Shown here piece by piece: positions 1-11,647 of a stretch of 64,000 nt of DNA. A program made the position numbers and the translations under genes. The stretch is taken from NCBI GenBank assembly GCA_023053545.1, contig JAKZAN010000007.1, forward strand, positions 1,488,001 through 1,552,000, given 5' to 3'. The stretch is from Lepidurus packardi. Its lineage: Eukaryota > Arthropoda > Branchiopoda > Notostraca > Triopsidae. The notes beneath the pieces are model-generated. The model searched no databases. It was not told the DNA's origin and saw nothing but the letters and a program-made list of their open reading frames with translations. How positions within the stretch are numbered: position 1 is the stretch's first letter; each line of letters begins with the position of its first letter.

Positions 1-27
1 TCAAGTTAACTGCTTTTCCCTAATTAG

Positions 28-869
28 GTCACTCCATCGGTAATTTAAGTGAAGGAGAGAAAGCTGTCCAGCGTGGAGCGATGTTCATTACGCATCTCTT
101 CAATGCTATGTTACCAGTAATGCTTCGTTGCAGTTTTTGTTTGTTTCTTTTTTTTAAGAAAGAAGAAGAAAGCTTTCTTTACTTCGTTTCGGTAGTTTCA
201 TCATCGAGACCCTGGATTAGTGGGCTTGTTATCATCCGATGCCATTCCTGAAGGAAAAACTATGTATTATGGAATAATAGCGGATGGTATTCATACACAT
301 CCTGCGGCTTTACGCATTGCCCATCGCACACATCCCAAGGGTAATAAGTAGCATTGTTTCGGAATTTTTGTTTTTTATTTTTTTATTTATACCATTTTGT
401 ACGTGTTCAGGACTTGTACTGGTCACAGATGCCATGTCAGCTTTGGGTTTAAAACCTGGGCGCTATAACCTAGGTTCTCAAGAAGTGGATGTGACTGATG
501 ATAGCGCCTACGTAGCGGGAACCAAAATCTTGTGCGGAAGTATCGCTCGTATGGATAAATGTGTTAGAGAATTTAAAAGTGCAACACGTAACACAACAGC
601 TTGAAGAGGGTTTTCTCTGAAACGTATACATACATTTCCTTACGTATTTAGGTTGCTCCATTGTTGAAGCCTTGGAAGCTGCCACGCTACACCCTGCTTT
701 AACTATCGGTCTTGAAAAAAAGAAAGGGACGCTTGATTTTGGTGCTGATGCAGATTTTGTATTCTTGGGACCTAACTTGGAGGTTAGGTCAACATGGATT
801 GCGAGCGAACAGGTCTACCAAAACCAGGATAGCATCGCACCTATCATATCACACGTCGACAAATTCTAA
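28..869 (+). CDS. AMDHD2: N-acetylglucosamine-6-phosphate deacetylase, 3' part
   Basis: This enzyme removes the acetyl group from GlcNAc-6-phosphate in cytosolic amino-sugar catabolism. Four exons are seen: 28-116, 196-340, 411-587 and 652-869. All junctions are GT-AG and the phases match, and the stop is TAA at 867-869. Visible family landmarks are the metal-site segment THLFNAM in the first exon, [15 protein letters not shown] in the second, the LVTDAM segment with the catalytic aspartate in the third, and LHPA...[13 protein letters not shown] in the last. The order and content match the C-terminal two thirds of animal AMDHD2. The 5' exons lie before the window. The gene ends about 215 bp from the convergent SDR gene. 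Identification is by remembered family similarity. Confidence 0.93.
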
Positions 870-1083
870 ATAGACATTATTAATACATCTACTATATTAG
901 GCAATGTAACAGCTGAACTCAGCATGTTTTATTGTTGTCCGCATTGTAATATCATAAAAGGCAGTTACAAATTCCCTCTCCCTAAACTAGCATTTATAAA
1001 AGTAATACGTAAAACGAGACAAGCACTCTTAGGCAGCTCTAGAGAATGTCATGGTTTAAAGCGAGATTTTACAACCTTAGCTT

Positions 1084-2371
1084 TCAGGGTTTGCCGAACT
1101 GTTCAATGTTCAATAATATCAGGGAAGTCTCCCAAAGTTTCTTTTGTTGTTCCAAATCTTGAGCACGAGGATTGGGTTTCACAACTTGACAGTTTTCCAC
1201 ATAACTGCCCCTCAAACCTTCCACTTCCGCCGACAGAGCCGTGTACAAACTGGTGTCGGCACCCTCAGCCTCGTTCTAGACAAAAGTGTGAATATTGAGC
1301 ATGTTATAATTTTGGGTTACTTACTATAAATACGCATCCCATCATGTTGGTCATCATGCGCGCGTACCATGTTTGACGGTACAGGTTAGTTTTGACGATG
1401 CCAGGGTGTAATGCATGGATATGCACATGAGTTCCTTCAGAAGCAAGCTGGGCATCAAGAAAGGAGGTAAACATAATTTGCGCTATTTTTGACATGCCAT
1501 ATGCGGAAACAGGGCTGTAGAACTCTCTGAAACCACAAAAGAAAGTTGGCTTAGAGAAACTAATCATGTCGACTTACTTCATCTGCAGATCGTCGAAATT
1601 TAAATATCCCATGTGATGGGCAGACGACGAAAGATTCACGACTCGTGCAGCTTGTCCTTCTTTGCCTGCGGCTTTCAATTTTGGCATCAGTAAATGGGTT
1701 AAAAGGAAATGCCCCAGGTAGTTCACAGCAAAATGGGACTCAAAACCATCAGCCGTCAAGGCATGCGGCACAAACATAATCCCAGCTTATAAGGACTAAA
1801 TATTAAGCGTGAATTCAGGACGATTTGCGAATACTCTACCATTATTAATGAGAAGATTAATAGGCTGATTTTTCTGCAATATTTTCTCAGCGAAATGCCT
1901 AACGGAATCCATAGAAAAGAGATCTAAATCAATCCATTCCACACTGCTCGATGGTAAGCCACATTTTTTAACGTTATCGAGAAGAATTTCCTTGCTAGCT
2001 CCTCCTCTGCAACCTGTTGACCGTTACATTTAGGTGTTTTACAAACAAATCAAATTAATGGATATACAATACCGACTATGACATGCATCCCAGTTTCAGC
2101 CAGCTTTTTTGTAGTTTCCCATCCTATTCCTCTATTTCCACCAGTGACTACGGCAATTTGACCTTCTCTTCGAGGAAAATCTGCGCAATAGAAGAAAATT
2201 TAAAGTTAGCGGACACGATGTAAAATTGTAACGCCGAGTCACGTATTTTCAGATTTCACCTGTAATGCTGCGATGACGACTAAATAACTGGCTAATAACA
2301 TAACCAGTCCCAACCCAATAGAGTTGAATATGAATTACAATATTGCGATAAATGTCACTTAACCAGCTCAT
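1084..2371 (-). CDS. DHRSX: DHRSX-like short-chain dehydrogenase/reductase
   Basis: NAD(P)-dependent oxidoreductase of the SDR family. Six exons give 331 residues, the usual DHRSX length: 2260-2371 (ATG at 2369-2371), 2073-2180, 1840-2013, 1578-1785, 1325-1526 and 1084-1275 (TGA at 1084-1086). Introns are 49-79 bp and all phases fit. Exon 1 encodes a hydrophobic N-terminal segment. Exon 2 carries the nucleotide-binding TGGNRGIG. The NNAG motif is assembled across the exon 3/4 junction. Exon 4 has the catalytic-serine strand NLSSSAHH, and exon 5 has the active-site YGMSK (YxxxK) followed by the HPGIV segment. The last exon resembles the DHRSX tail ([11 protein letters not shown]...). The gene is intact. 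The substrate in this organism cannot be read from sequence; other RDH/DHRS relatives are possible but fit less well. Confidence 0.9.
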
Positions 2372-3162
2372 CTTCTTAAGCAAGCTTTTTACTGGTGAAT
2401 TTTACTTGCGAGTACACCTGGTATACTGATGAGCTGTGGCGGTAGCAACAACCTGACCAAGCAATGCGTACAATGTATCCCTCAGGTGAATACTGTACTC
2501 TCTACTAAAAAACAAGACGACAGGTTGGACTGCCGAATAAGCTGTGACAACGGAATGTTAGTAGTGGTGAACGTGGGTAGGTGGCTGTTCTGGGTTCGTC
2601 TGTTGGTGGTCTGTTGTGGTCGATTTTGAAATGTGTAGAGGTTTTTAGCTGTGCCAGTCTATGATTTTTATTTACTGTTGATTTTTAAAGAAACGGCTTT
2701 GTTTGATGTCATGTCATTATTATGGCATTAATTATGGTATTCTGTAAGTCCTAAAACTATTTGATATAGAGCAGAAAACGGACTTGACTGATAGGAGAAA
2801 AGATGGTCAGTAAAAATATGAAATGTTATCAAGTTCTTATATGTATCAAAGCATTTATCAATAGATATTAAGTTGTATCAAAATTTATCAGAAATGCGAA
2901 TTAAAATGCGAACCAAATGCGAAACGATAACGAACTGAAATTGCATGTTTTTTTTTTTTTTTTTATTGGCATGTTTTAATGGTTTGCTTTTTAGCTGTGA
3001 TTTTTATTAATGTTATTAGCTGTGATTATAATATCAGAAGACATTTGCGTTATTGGTAGATATATATTTTGTAAGTTTTTCGCTAATACAGTGAATTCAC
3101 TATTACATGCAATGCAAATACAAATCTAGGTTATTTAGAATAAAAATGTTGACAAAACAATA
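2372..3162. other. intergenic, no gene seen
   Basis: AT-rich sequence between the SDR gene start and the RPA-like ORF. It contains a T-tract near 2949-2970. I see no ORF with family character and no clear RNA gene. Confidence 0.5.
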
Positions 3163-4218
3163 TTATTTTTTCTTGGTGACGTTGACGATTTCTTTTTTTT
3201 CTAGGTCTACCGTGAAGTCGAAGTCTTTTGTCGTTAGTAATTTCACGATGACAGCATTCGCAGTGTCTGGAGTCAGTTGTAGAGTTTCTTCTTGTTTGCA
3301 GAAGTCTTTTAGTATGGTTTCTGTCATCGATGCTTCGATAATGTTATTATCGTTGAAGAAACCGACTGTGCCTTGGAAAGTTAGTGGAGTCGTTTGTCTA
3401 AGTTGAATTTTTTTGCAGTTTGTGCACGTAATGGTAGGGTCATCGTTATCTGGAATGGTCGGTTGTCGTTCTGTTTTTTTTTTGCAGGCTAGGCAGGTTT
3501 GGAAAATACCAATGTTGCAGTGGGCTATGGCTTCCAGTATGATGGGCTCCGTTGTGTCGTCTAAAATGGGTTGCTGGATGTCCAGTTGGGCTTCTGTTCT
3601 TGTAAAGAACGATTGCTGCGTCAAGGCGAAGTTTTGATAATCTTGATTTTAGATGACATCGGTAATTTCGTAAACTTTGTTTTTTTCGATAGTAACTGTT
3701 TGGTTTTTCCAGGTAATTAGTGTGGAAGTACAGGTATCGTCTCCAATTGTTATTTCGCGGAACGTTTGCCCTTTGTTCGTTGTCTTCTCTTCGCTAATGT
3801 TTTGGATTTGAACGATGATTTTGTAACGGGTGTCGGGAAACTCTATACAAGTTTGAAGTGTGGCTTGTTGCTGTTTTCTTGGCGAATAATTAAATTTGAG
3901 CGTTTGATTTGTCTCGCTGATTTGCGAAGATTGGGTAATCTTAATAAGATCGTATTTAGTTCTTTTTTGTGGAGTCTGACCTGAAGGTGAGCTATTCGGT
4001 AGGATTTGGATGGTGATGGGTATCTTGGCGGTCGAATAACGTTTAATTCTGCTATAGGAGCCAGCAATAAACGACAAACATTCTTCGTATGTATTGTCCG
4101 ACGTCTGCAGAAAAAAGCGAAAATTTTGGCCTGGAATTTTGGTGTACTTCGATGGACTCTGGTTTTGGCGCAAAGGGGTTATGTCATGGACGTACCCGGT
4201 GTAAGCGTCTGCTCCCAT
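3163..4218 (-). pseudogene. RPA-like ssDNA-binding protein, interrupted by one in-frame stop
   Basis: A minus-strand reading frame runs from ATG 4218 to 3163 and is broken by a single TAA at 3649-3651. Codons on both sides are in the same phase with no stop in the 25-nt linker. The part before the stop looks like OB-fold DNA-binding domains: GYVHDITPL near the start, a typical opening of RPA70-like DBDs in mobile elements, then a second segment around YKIIVQIQNI...TWKNQ. The part after it has a Cx2C...Cx2C knuckle (CLACKKK...CTNCKKIQ) followed by a strand pattern like the zinc-containing RPA DBD-C. The start has a good AACCATGG context, and a 5' leader intron ends just upstream (TTTCCACCAG, about 4232). 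Such genes occur with Helitrons, and a Helitron ORF lies 9 kb away on the same strand. Family assignment rests on pattern, not alignment. Confidence 0.55.
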
Positions 4219-4330
4219 GGTTGCCGTTTCTGGTGGAAAGAGAATAAGACATGATGAGAAGAGTTGCAGTGAAGAACTATTGGATTAAAAAGTTGTGAAA
4301 TGAAACTATTTACTTACTTTTGCAATAGGG
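4219..4330 (-). other. putative 5' leader intron of the RPA-like ORF
   Basis: On the minus strand a consensus donor (AAAAGTAAGT, near 4311-4320) faces a pyrimidine-rich acceptor (TTCTCTTTCCACCAG, near 4232), about 85 bp apart. The ATG at 4218 follows the acceptor by about a dozen bases. This suggests the RPA-like gene was transcribed with a spliced leader exon. It is a prediction from motifs only. Confidence 0.4.
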
Positions 4331-4426
4331 TGTTTCGGAATGGTGAGGTGAAATTGCTTTCAATTTCTTTTTTGGAACTGTGTGATGAATATTGATTTGC
4401 ACTTAGTGTTTGGGAGCTGTGAGTGG

Positions 4427-5301
4427 ACTGTTTTCTGTCATTCCGTGTGAGGTCTTTTATAGTCGGGTTCTATCGTAGAGTTGATGCCTGGAAGAGTAGG
4501 TTCTTCGTAAAGTCAAGTTCGGTCAAAGTCCAATCATGGAGGCAAAGGTTCAAGTCAATTAGTCAGGTCATTTTCTTCCTTTTGTTAATGAAAAGGGTAC
4601 AATTTAGAAAGAAAAAATTTCAAAGGTGTACCAGCAGTTAGGGATGGTCAATTGAAATTTGTATCCTTAGTTCGAGTGTCAAAGCACATTTTGAAGTTTT
4701 CTTGCTTAGTAGCTGGATGCAGTTGTCTTATTGTTTGCCGCTTTTGGTGTGTTTTTAAAAGGTGTCACGTTGTGGAAGGCAGTTAAATTGCAGTTGGGTT
4801 ATGCGTATATCGAGTTAAAATAGAGAAAAATACATGATGGTTTTGTATTATACGGAAATCCCAAACTATTTATCTAAAATGCAAGAAATATATATTATGT
4901 ACCTGAGGTAAATCTTTGAAAATGAAAACATCATATTTGTTTTAAAACATACCAATATTTTGAAATGTACTAAAATTGGTAAAAAAAGTGTTGACCGTTT
5001 AATTGGGTGGGAGGGTCCAAACGTCGTGAAATTTGTATGACGCCGCATTTATGGACGTTCCCTTATTAATAGGGAATGCTTTTCCTTAAAATAGCTTTCG
5101 ATAATGATCGAAGCCATTTATTCGTAGGGCAATTCGTTTTACGACTTGATGATTTTAGAATGGTTGGAAATTTTTTGGATTGTTATTTTTACAAACGAAA
5201 TAGAATCGGTGGTATCTATGCCGGTATTGGTGCTCATGGGAAATGTTGTCATATTCCATACCTACTATAAGGAAATACTTATAGAACAACATTATAGTTT
5301 C
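4427..5301. repeat. direct repeat, copy 1 (~875 bp)
   Basis: This segment matches 6044-7080 almost throughout: the same opening ACTGTTTTCTGTCATTCC, the same interior landmarks (AATGCAAGAAATATATATTA, ATAATGATCGAAGCCATTTA) and the same end near AGTTTC. The copies differ by scattered substitutions and small indels, so the duplication is old. No coding content is apparent. Confidence 0.8.
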
Positions 5302-6043
5302 ACCTGATTATTGCTGAGCTGCGTAACTGTCCGTGTTAAGAACGTGGAATATTCGATTTGTTATTTATGATTAATAGCAGAAAAATGTATTTAAAATGTG
5401 TGATCTGAATGTACATTTTACTGTCACTGGGTGTTTGCGGAGTATATTATTGTGTCTGTCTTTTTGCGATGCGGAATTTTGTACTGCTTAGCTATATGAT
5501 GTGATTATGGCATGTTTTGTAGCTTCGTATTTACAAGTCTGACATTTGAATGTAAACAACTTTATGATCTGAATATACCGGGAGTTGAACAAATTTTTGG
5601 GCTTCGGCACAGCATGTATAAATTGGTGTGGTTGGGAGTTTTCCTTTTTTTATTTGTATTGTGTGTAAGTGGCGTATTCCGTGTAGCCTGCAGTAATAAG
5701 ACAAGGTACGTATTTGAAAGTGCTGTCGATCGAGGGATTACTGAAAGTAGTGAATTTTGTTGTTAAAGCATTTATTTTGTTAACGTACCGAAAGTTGCAA
5801 AATTCTTACGTTTCAGTTCAAAAAGGGTGTAGGGGACTTTTTTCTTTTTGTCGTATGTTTACGTTTGTACTCATCAGGGCTGAAGCTACTCGATGTCTTG
5901 ATACGACAGGGAATTTCGCCATAGTTTATGTGGACTGTAAGAAACAAAAATTATATTCATGACGTTATAAGTGAAAGAGTAACGTGGTTAAGGTCAATAA
6001 AAACGCTTACCGAAAGTTGAACAAATCCATATGTATCGGTCCA
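5302..6043. other. spacer between direct repeats, with one diverged ~200-bp unit
   Basis: No gene is recognised. Around 5650-5850 the sequence resembles the repeat units of 10.5-12.5 kb (same ACCGAAAGTTGCAA, GGGTGTAGGGGACT and GTGGCGTATTCCGTGTAGCC words). Confidence 0.4.
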
Positions 6044-7080
6044 ACTGTTTTCTGTCATTCCGTGTGAGGTCTTTTATAGTCGGGTTCTATCGTAGAGTTG
6101 ACGTGTGGAAGAGTAGATTCTTCGTAAAGTCAAGTTCGGTCAAAGTTGAATCATTAGGAGAAAGGTTTAAGTCATTAGTCAAGTCATTTTCCTCGCTTTG
6201 TTAATGAAAAGGGTAAATTAAGAAAGAAAAAATTTCAAAGGTGTAGAAGCAGTAGCGACAGTCAATTGTAATTCTCATCCTTATTTCGAGTGTCAAAGCA
6301 CGTTCTGAAGTTTTCTTGCTTGGTAGGGATAAGGGGTGGACTGGCCTATGGGGCATTGGGGCAGGTGCCTCATGTGCCGGCTCAAATGCCCCATGCGGCG
6401 GCTCAAATTCCTTCTTTATTACTCAGCGGCACCGGCAGGTAGAAAATCCCCATTGCCCGCTGTAGAGCCAGTCCGCTCCGGGTAGGGATGCAGTTAATTG
6501 TCACTGATGTTTGCCGCTTTTGTGTGTTTTTAAAGGGTGTCATGTTGTGGAAGGCAGTTGAGAAATTGTAGTTGGGCTACGTATGGAGTGGAAATATAGA
6601 AAATACTTGATGGTTTTGTATGACAGGGAAATCCGAAACTATTTATCTAAAATGCAAGAAATATATATTATGTACATGAGGTAAATCTTTGAAAATGGAA
6701 ACATCGTATTTGTTTTAAAACTTACCAATATTTTGAAATGTTCTAAAATTGGTAACAAAGTGTTGACCGTTTGGCCGGTTTGGGTGGATGGGTCTAAATG
6801 GCGTGAAATTTTTATGACGCCGCGTTTACGGACGCTCCCTTATTAATTGGGATACTGGTTTTCCTTGAAGTATAGTTTTCGATAATGATCGAAGCCATTT
6901 ATTCGTAGGGGAATTCGTTATACAAGCTGATGATTTTATAATGTTTGTAAATTTTCTGGATTGTTATTTTTACAAACGAAATAGAATCGGTGGCATCTAT
7001 ATATATAGTCGTGTTATGGGAAATCTTGTCATATTCCACCCACTATGAGGAAATACTTGTAGAACAACGTTTTAGTTTCA
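6044..7080. repeat. direct repeat, copy 2 (~1037 bp, with insertion)
   Basis: Diverged second copy of 4427-5301. It is longer by about 160 bp because of the insertion at 6331-6480 plus its duplicated target. Without the insertion the two copies have almost the same length. Confidence 0.8.
6331..6480. mobile_element. 150-bp MITE-like insertion with 9-bp target duplication
   Basis: Absent from the paralogous direct repeat at the equivalent position. It is flanked by GGTAGGGAT at 6322-6330 and 6481-6489. Its ends form imperfect terminal inverted repeats sharing a GGACTGGC core (AAGGGGTGGACTGGCC at the left, GAGCCAGTCCGCTCCG at the right). It is GC-richer than its surroundings and has no ORF. 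A target duplication of 8-9 bp would fit a hAT-like or Mutator-like non-autonomous element; the superfamily is not decided. Confidence 0.7.
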
Positions 7081-7740
7081 GTTATTTACTTACTTTAGTC
7101 TGTGGGAGTTTGGAAATGGCAGCTGAAGGCGGTGGGAAAGTGTGCTAGTGTTTGATGTAGTGTTTGTTGTAAAATGAGAATGAACGTAAGTGTTGCGGGA
7201 CAGCAAGACGTGAAAGGTCTGAGTGTGATACGCACGGTATTGTTGATGAATCCTGTATCTTGTTGAATACATGATATTCTAGGCAAAACTGTGAAAATCA
7301 ATATTTGTCAAATAGTTGTATTCCAAATTCTAGAGTGAAAGGAGCTGATTAGACTATATGTGTAGTTATATATATACACTTTTGTAGACTTTGGGACGAT
7401 TGTATAAATCTTTTTTGTTTTCGGTATTCTTTAGAATTATTTTCACATATCGTATTTGCAGATGAATTTATTTGAATTATTATTTACTTATGTACATTTG
7501 CTTTGTATAATTATATTTATATAATTTAACAGGCATTGCCCATTTTGTTATGTATTCGATGAGGCATATACATTTGTGTGATTCTGATAGGCTTGAAGCT
7601 CCGTATTTGGTAATTGAATGAAAATAACTTTGTGATCTAATAGTACGTTTCATGAACAGTTGTAGAATTAGGTATGTTTGAGTAAATATGATGTAACGTT
7701 AATGATGAATATAGCAGGCCCGTATCAGGGGGGGGGGTTG

Positions 7741-8427
7741 GGGGTTCAAACCCCCCTCCCCGAAATGTTTTTTCTCCATGACGATATTATATACTACCCC
7801 CCAAAACCCCTCCGGAACCAAAATCCTGGATAGGGGCCTGGAGTATAGTCATATGAAGTAATATATATGTTGGTTTGAGTCAGGGGTTTGAGTATGTCAG
7901 CAATTTTGAGAGCTTATGTACTGTGAGTAAAGAGTAAAAATACAACAATCGTTTTGTAGCTTTGTATCGTTGTGAAGCAGGAATTTATTAGTACGAGACT
8001 GTGGGAATACACATTTTGTAAGTTACATATAGAGTCAGGCTTGGGCGACCTTGGAGTTGAATTGGACACGGGGTTTGGGGGGGTTTGGGGGTTCAAACCC
8101 CCCTCCCCGAAATGTTTTTTCTCCATGACGATATTATATACTACCCCCCAAAACCCCTCCGGAACCAAAATCCTGGATAGGGGCCTGGAGTATAGTCATA
8201 TGAAGTAATATATATGTTGGTTTGAGTCAGGGGTTTGAGTATGTCAGCAATTTTGAGAGCTTATGTACTGTGAGTAAAGAGTAAAAATACAACAATCGTT
8301 TTGTAGCTTTGTATCGTTGTGAAGCAGGAATTTATTAGTACGAGACTGTGGGAATACACATTTTGTAAGTTACATATAGAGTCAGGCTTGGGCGACCTTG
8401 GAGTTGAATTGGACACGGGGTTTGTGT
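7741..8427. repeat. tandem duplication, period 347 bp, two copies
   Basis: The unit beginning GGTTCAAACCCCCC at about 7743 recurs at about 8090, and the later landmark GAGTTGAATTGG recurs at 8054 and 8401. Both offsets are 347 bp. The copies look identical by eye, so the duplication is recent. Each unit starts with a G-rich/C-rich palindromic head (GGGGGTTCAAACCCCC), which looks like a transposon terminus. The second copy ends beside the MOGS fragment. Confidence 0.85.
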
Positions 8428-8429
8428 TG

Positions 8430-9600
8430 TGTACAGACTGCTGAACTCGGGAATTAACGTGGAAAAAGCCAATGCTACCTAACATGTTGCTCAAGGCAAG
8501 TTGGGCGAAGTGAATTTCTTTGTCGCTAAATAGAACGATTCGGTCTCCGAGAAATAGAACGGTTTTTCGAAGCGGTTTTCGAAACTGTGGCGTCTTTCCT
8601 GGAGAAGGTTATCTCAATTTGCCTCTTTCAAGGACTGCTGAGTTCTGGCTGCGTGACTGGCAGGCTCTAATACGATATCGAGGTGGCAGGAATTTGTGCC
8701 CGTGATTTGGTTAAGTACGAAATTTGGCTGACTTTTTTTCGGCCCATAGTGCCTGGAAGACATGACATACTTTTCTTGGCCTCTCTTACAGAGTCTCAAG
8801 TTGTGGAGCACGGCGTCTTTCAACAGGACAGGACCAGGACGTATGGTGGACAGATCAGCTTTATATGAGCAACGCGATCGGGATAGCCATTGACCTTGGT
8901 CAAGACTTTTGTTGGAGACTTGCTGTCACTAGAGTCAACAAGGCGCAAATCTTCTTCCGTATTCTCGTCAACAGCAACGTAAAAATAGAAGGCTACTTCG
9001 TCGTCTTCAAGTTTTGGGACCTGGAAGGAAAAATTGACTTTGTACTGGAATTAATTGTTATTATTGCCGGAACGATAACAACAAATAAGTACGGATTATT
9101 ATGCCCAGTTTTTAACGACAATTTGTACGAATCAACCCTATTTGACTGACACGTTTGTGAACGTCAAGTCCTACTCGTATGACTTAGACAACTCGTTGGT
9201 GGAAACTCGCTGAGTTAATTAATTTACCCTAGGTTTTGCTGTAAATCTTATAGTACAGTCAACTAAGACATGTTCATCTAGCGGCTGCTTAACAAACGCG
9301 GTTTCAAGTTCTAAGTATCCATTGGGTATATGTTGAACACCAAAGGTATGTCCGTCATGCTGAAGCCAACCATAGCTGTTCACCTTACCGCCTTGGTCGC
9401 AAGTATGTTTTGAAAATAATTACGAAATTGTAGAACGCTCAGAAATGAAGCGGGATTTGACGAACCGTAGACCGCTGTGTCTCTGGCTGACTCGGCTCAT
9501 GGCGAGACATATCAAAGTGGAATCAAAGACGCCAGATCGTGGGTGTGGAGGCCCAAGTAAACTGGTATGCCGGTAAGTACCCCAAATCTAGCTCAGGTAC
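8430..9600 (-). pseudogene. MOGS: mannosyl-oligosaccharide glucosidase (ER glucosidase I) fragment, decayed
   Basis: The minus strand encodes pieces of MOGS, the ER enzyme that trims the terminal glucose from N-glycan precursors, in the right order. From high to low coordinate: a YLGLHTHDLASL-like segment near 9540-9575; GWLQHDGHTFGVQHIPNGYL with TAFVKQP (about 9240-9400); a FYFYVAVDEN segment (about 8980-9010); PNFVLNQITG and LDIVLEP (about 8650-8720); RFEKPF (about 8560-8580); and FAQLALSNMLGSIGFF (about 8465-8515). There is an in-frame TGA before RFEKPF and a frame change just after it, so this copy cannot make the normal protein. Only roughly the N-terminal 40 per cent of the family is represented. 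The fragment sits in the mobile-element region. Whether it is a captured or a degenerate local copy is not known. Confidence 0.75.
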
Positions 9601-10545
9601 AGTAAGGCCAGTGACAACCACCACCTTACAAGTCCAGTTTATTAAATTCACTTTCGAATTCTGGAAGTAACGATATAGTTTTTATCAAGATACCTTATTG
9701 GGCTCACTTGGGCTTACTTAAAGTCTTTACTCGAGTTTCCAGATAAGTTTGGTAGACGAAGTAAAATACAACTGATACGACTGCAGTAGGGAGGATACTG
9801 TAAACGCTACTGCTTTTTGAAGTACGCCGGCATGGTTTTCCTTTATTCTCTAAATTAAATAATTTGAATGTGATTTTCTATATAATATTAATAGGTTCTA
9901 CATTACTGACGTTACCGGGATGCTTTACATGATCTATCTCATTATCGCTCTTGAAAGAACGGTTTTGTCTGTAGCTTTCTTAATTTGTCGAGTACATAAC
10001 GATCCGCTATTATCTTTATAGGTATAGCATGGCTTCCCTTTGTCCTTGCGGGCTTGCGCTGTTGGGCCATTTACTGTAATATAAGTAAATTTTGTTAGCC
10101 GTTTTCATGTTTTTATATTAATATTGGGATTATAAGTTAAAAGAAAAAGGACTTCACTCGTGAAAAACTTACAGAAATACAGTATAGTAGAAATCTAATG
10201 TAAAAGAATATAAAAAAATACGTCTGTTGTTTTGAAAAAGTATGTAGAGGGCAGGCGCGTCACTTTTGCTATTGGTTGACACAAAATTAAGCCGCGCTTG
10301 TTTTGACCAACTGGCTATTAGCAAAAGATTTGAGTAACTTTTTCATGACTTCAATTTAAATTCGATACATCTGAATCAAATTTATTGGTATTTTAATTTA
10401 AAAAATAATATTTTTTTATTCATGAATTGTGTTGGAGTGCATGAAATTGATACACTCCAAAACAGTTGATGACTGGAATAGATTTTAAATGTAATTAACT
10501 GTTAGTGATGTGACGAATTCACGGATATGGTTAAATTCAATAAGA
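9601..10545. other. non-coding, AT-rich
   Basis: No recognisable coding sequence. Small inverted repeats are present: TTGGAGTG/CACTCCAA at about 10432-10460, and an imperfect CTTTTGCTA.../...TAGCAAAAG pair at about 10266-10332. Neither could be tied to a known element end. Confidence 0.4.
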
Positions 10546-11608
10546 AAAAGCTTACCGAAAGTGTTATATAAATCCTTTTGTTTTGGCTCAGAAAGCTTGT
10601 CAGAGACTTCTTTGTGTGTGCATGTGGCCGAATCCATGAAGTTGACAATGTGAAAGGGTGTAGGAAATCAAATTTGCGTCTATGAGTTTACTGAAAGTAA
10701 TCGTAAATGTCGGTATGATAATGCAATTAATGAAAGTTAATGGAAAAGCTTACCGAAAGTGACAAAGTTTTTAGGTTTCGGCCCGTAAAGTGAGGGATTG
10801 ATACTTTTCTTGTTCTTTTTTTTATGTCATGTAGGCTATATCAGTGGCGGATTCCATACAGCCTGCACTATAACGAAGGGTATGTATTTGAAGGTGTCTA
10901 GACAGGTTTGAGTGAAAGTAGTGAACTTTGTTATAATAAAGATTCATGTTGTTGAATTCTAAAAGGAAAACTTACCAGGAGTTGCAACATTTCTAGGTTT
11001 CATCTCATTAAAGGGGTGTAGGGGACTCTTATTGTTATAAAGTGATGATTCCGTAAAACCAGCAGTCTGAAAGGGGTACGCGCGTAGTTGTATTGGTCTA
11101 GCTGTTTACATTGTCTGTCTCTGAAAAAGTAATAAACCTTGTTATTATTATATATAAGCTTTATATTCTTTACTTCAAGAAAGCTTACCAAAAGGTTCAG
11201 GAATCTTTAGGATTGGTCTCGAAAAGTGTATTTGGGACCATACAGCATGCAGTGTGAACTTGAATTAGCTTCGTGTATGCAATAGTGACTTGTTTTTCAC
11301 GTACAGCGTTGCTATAGTATTCAGCATTTACGGCTGTTGTATCATTAGATTTCACTAGGGTAGGAACTACTCAGTTTCTCAATATTATACCACCGGGAAT
11401 TCTGACATATGCTTTATGTGAACTGTAAGAAAGAAAGGGTATTTTGCATTTTACCGGAATTTTTTGTTTTTGCCTGCAAACAACTTTTTTAAGCATTTTA
11501 AACGTCGCTGATTCCAAAAAAAAACAATCATTTTGCGCGGAAAGTATTATTTTACTATGTTTTATGTTGCTGTGTTTTACTATGGTTGCTGTTGAAGACA
11601 GGTATGTG

Positions 11609-11647
11609 ATTAGGTTAGGTTAGGTTACGTTAGGTTAGGTTACGTTA
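11609..11647. repeat. interstitial (TTAGG)n array, left part
   Basis: Tandem TTAGG pentamers with occasional TTACG variants. TTAGG is the canonical arthropod telomeric repeat. The array continues at 11893-11973 after the inserted MITE. Confidence 0.9.

Noticed and set aside
924..1298. 124-codon plus-strand open frame between AMDHD2 and DHRSX
   Set aside because: It is the antisense shadow of the last DHRSX exon (1084-1275).
8865..9149. 94-codon plus-strand open frame
   Set aside because: It is antisense to the MOGS-like fragment and has no similarity of its own.
10432..10460. Hairpin TTGGAGTG/CACTCCAA as the Helitron 3' terminal hairpin
   Set aside because: No CTRR end follows at the usual distance and the stem is only 8 bp.
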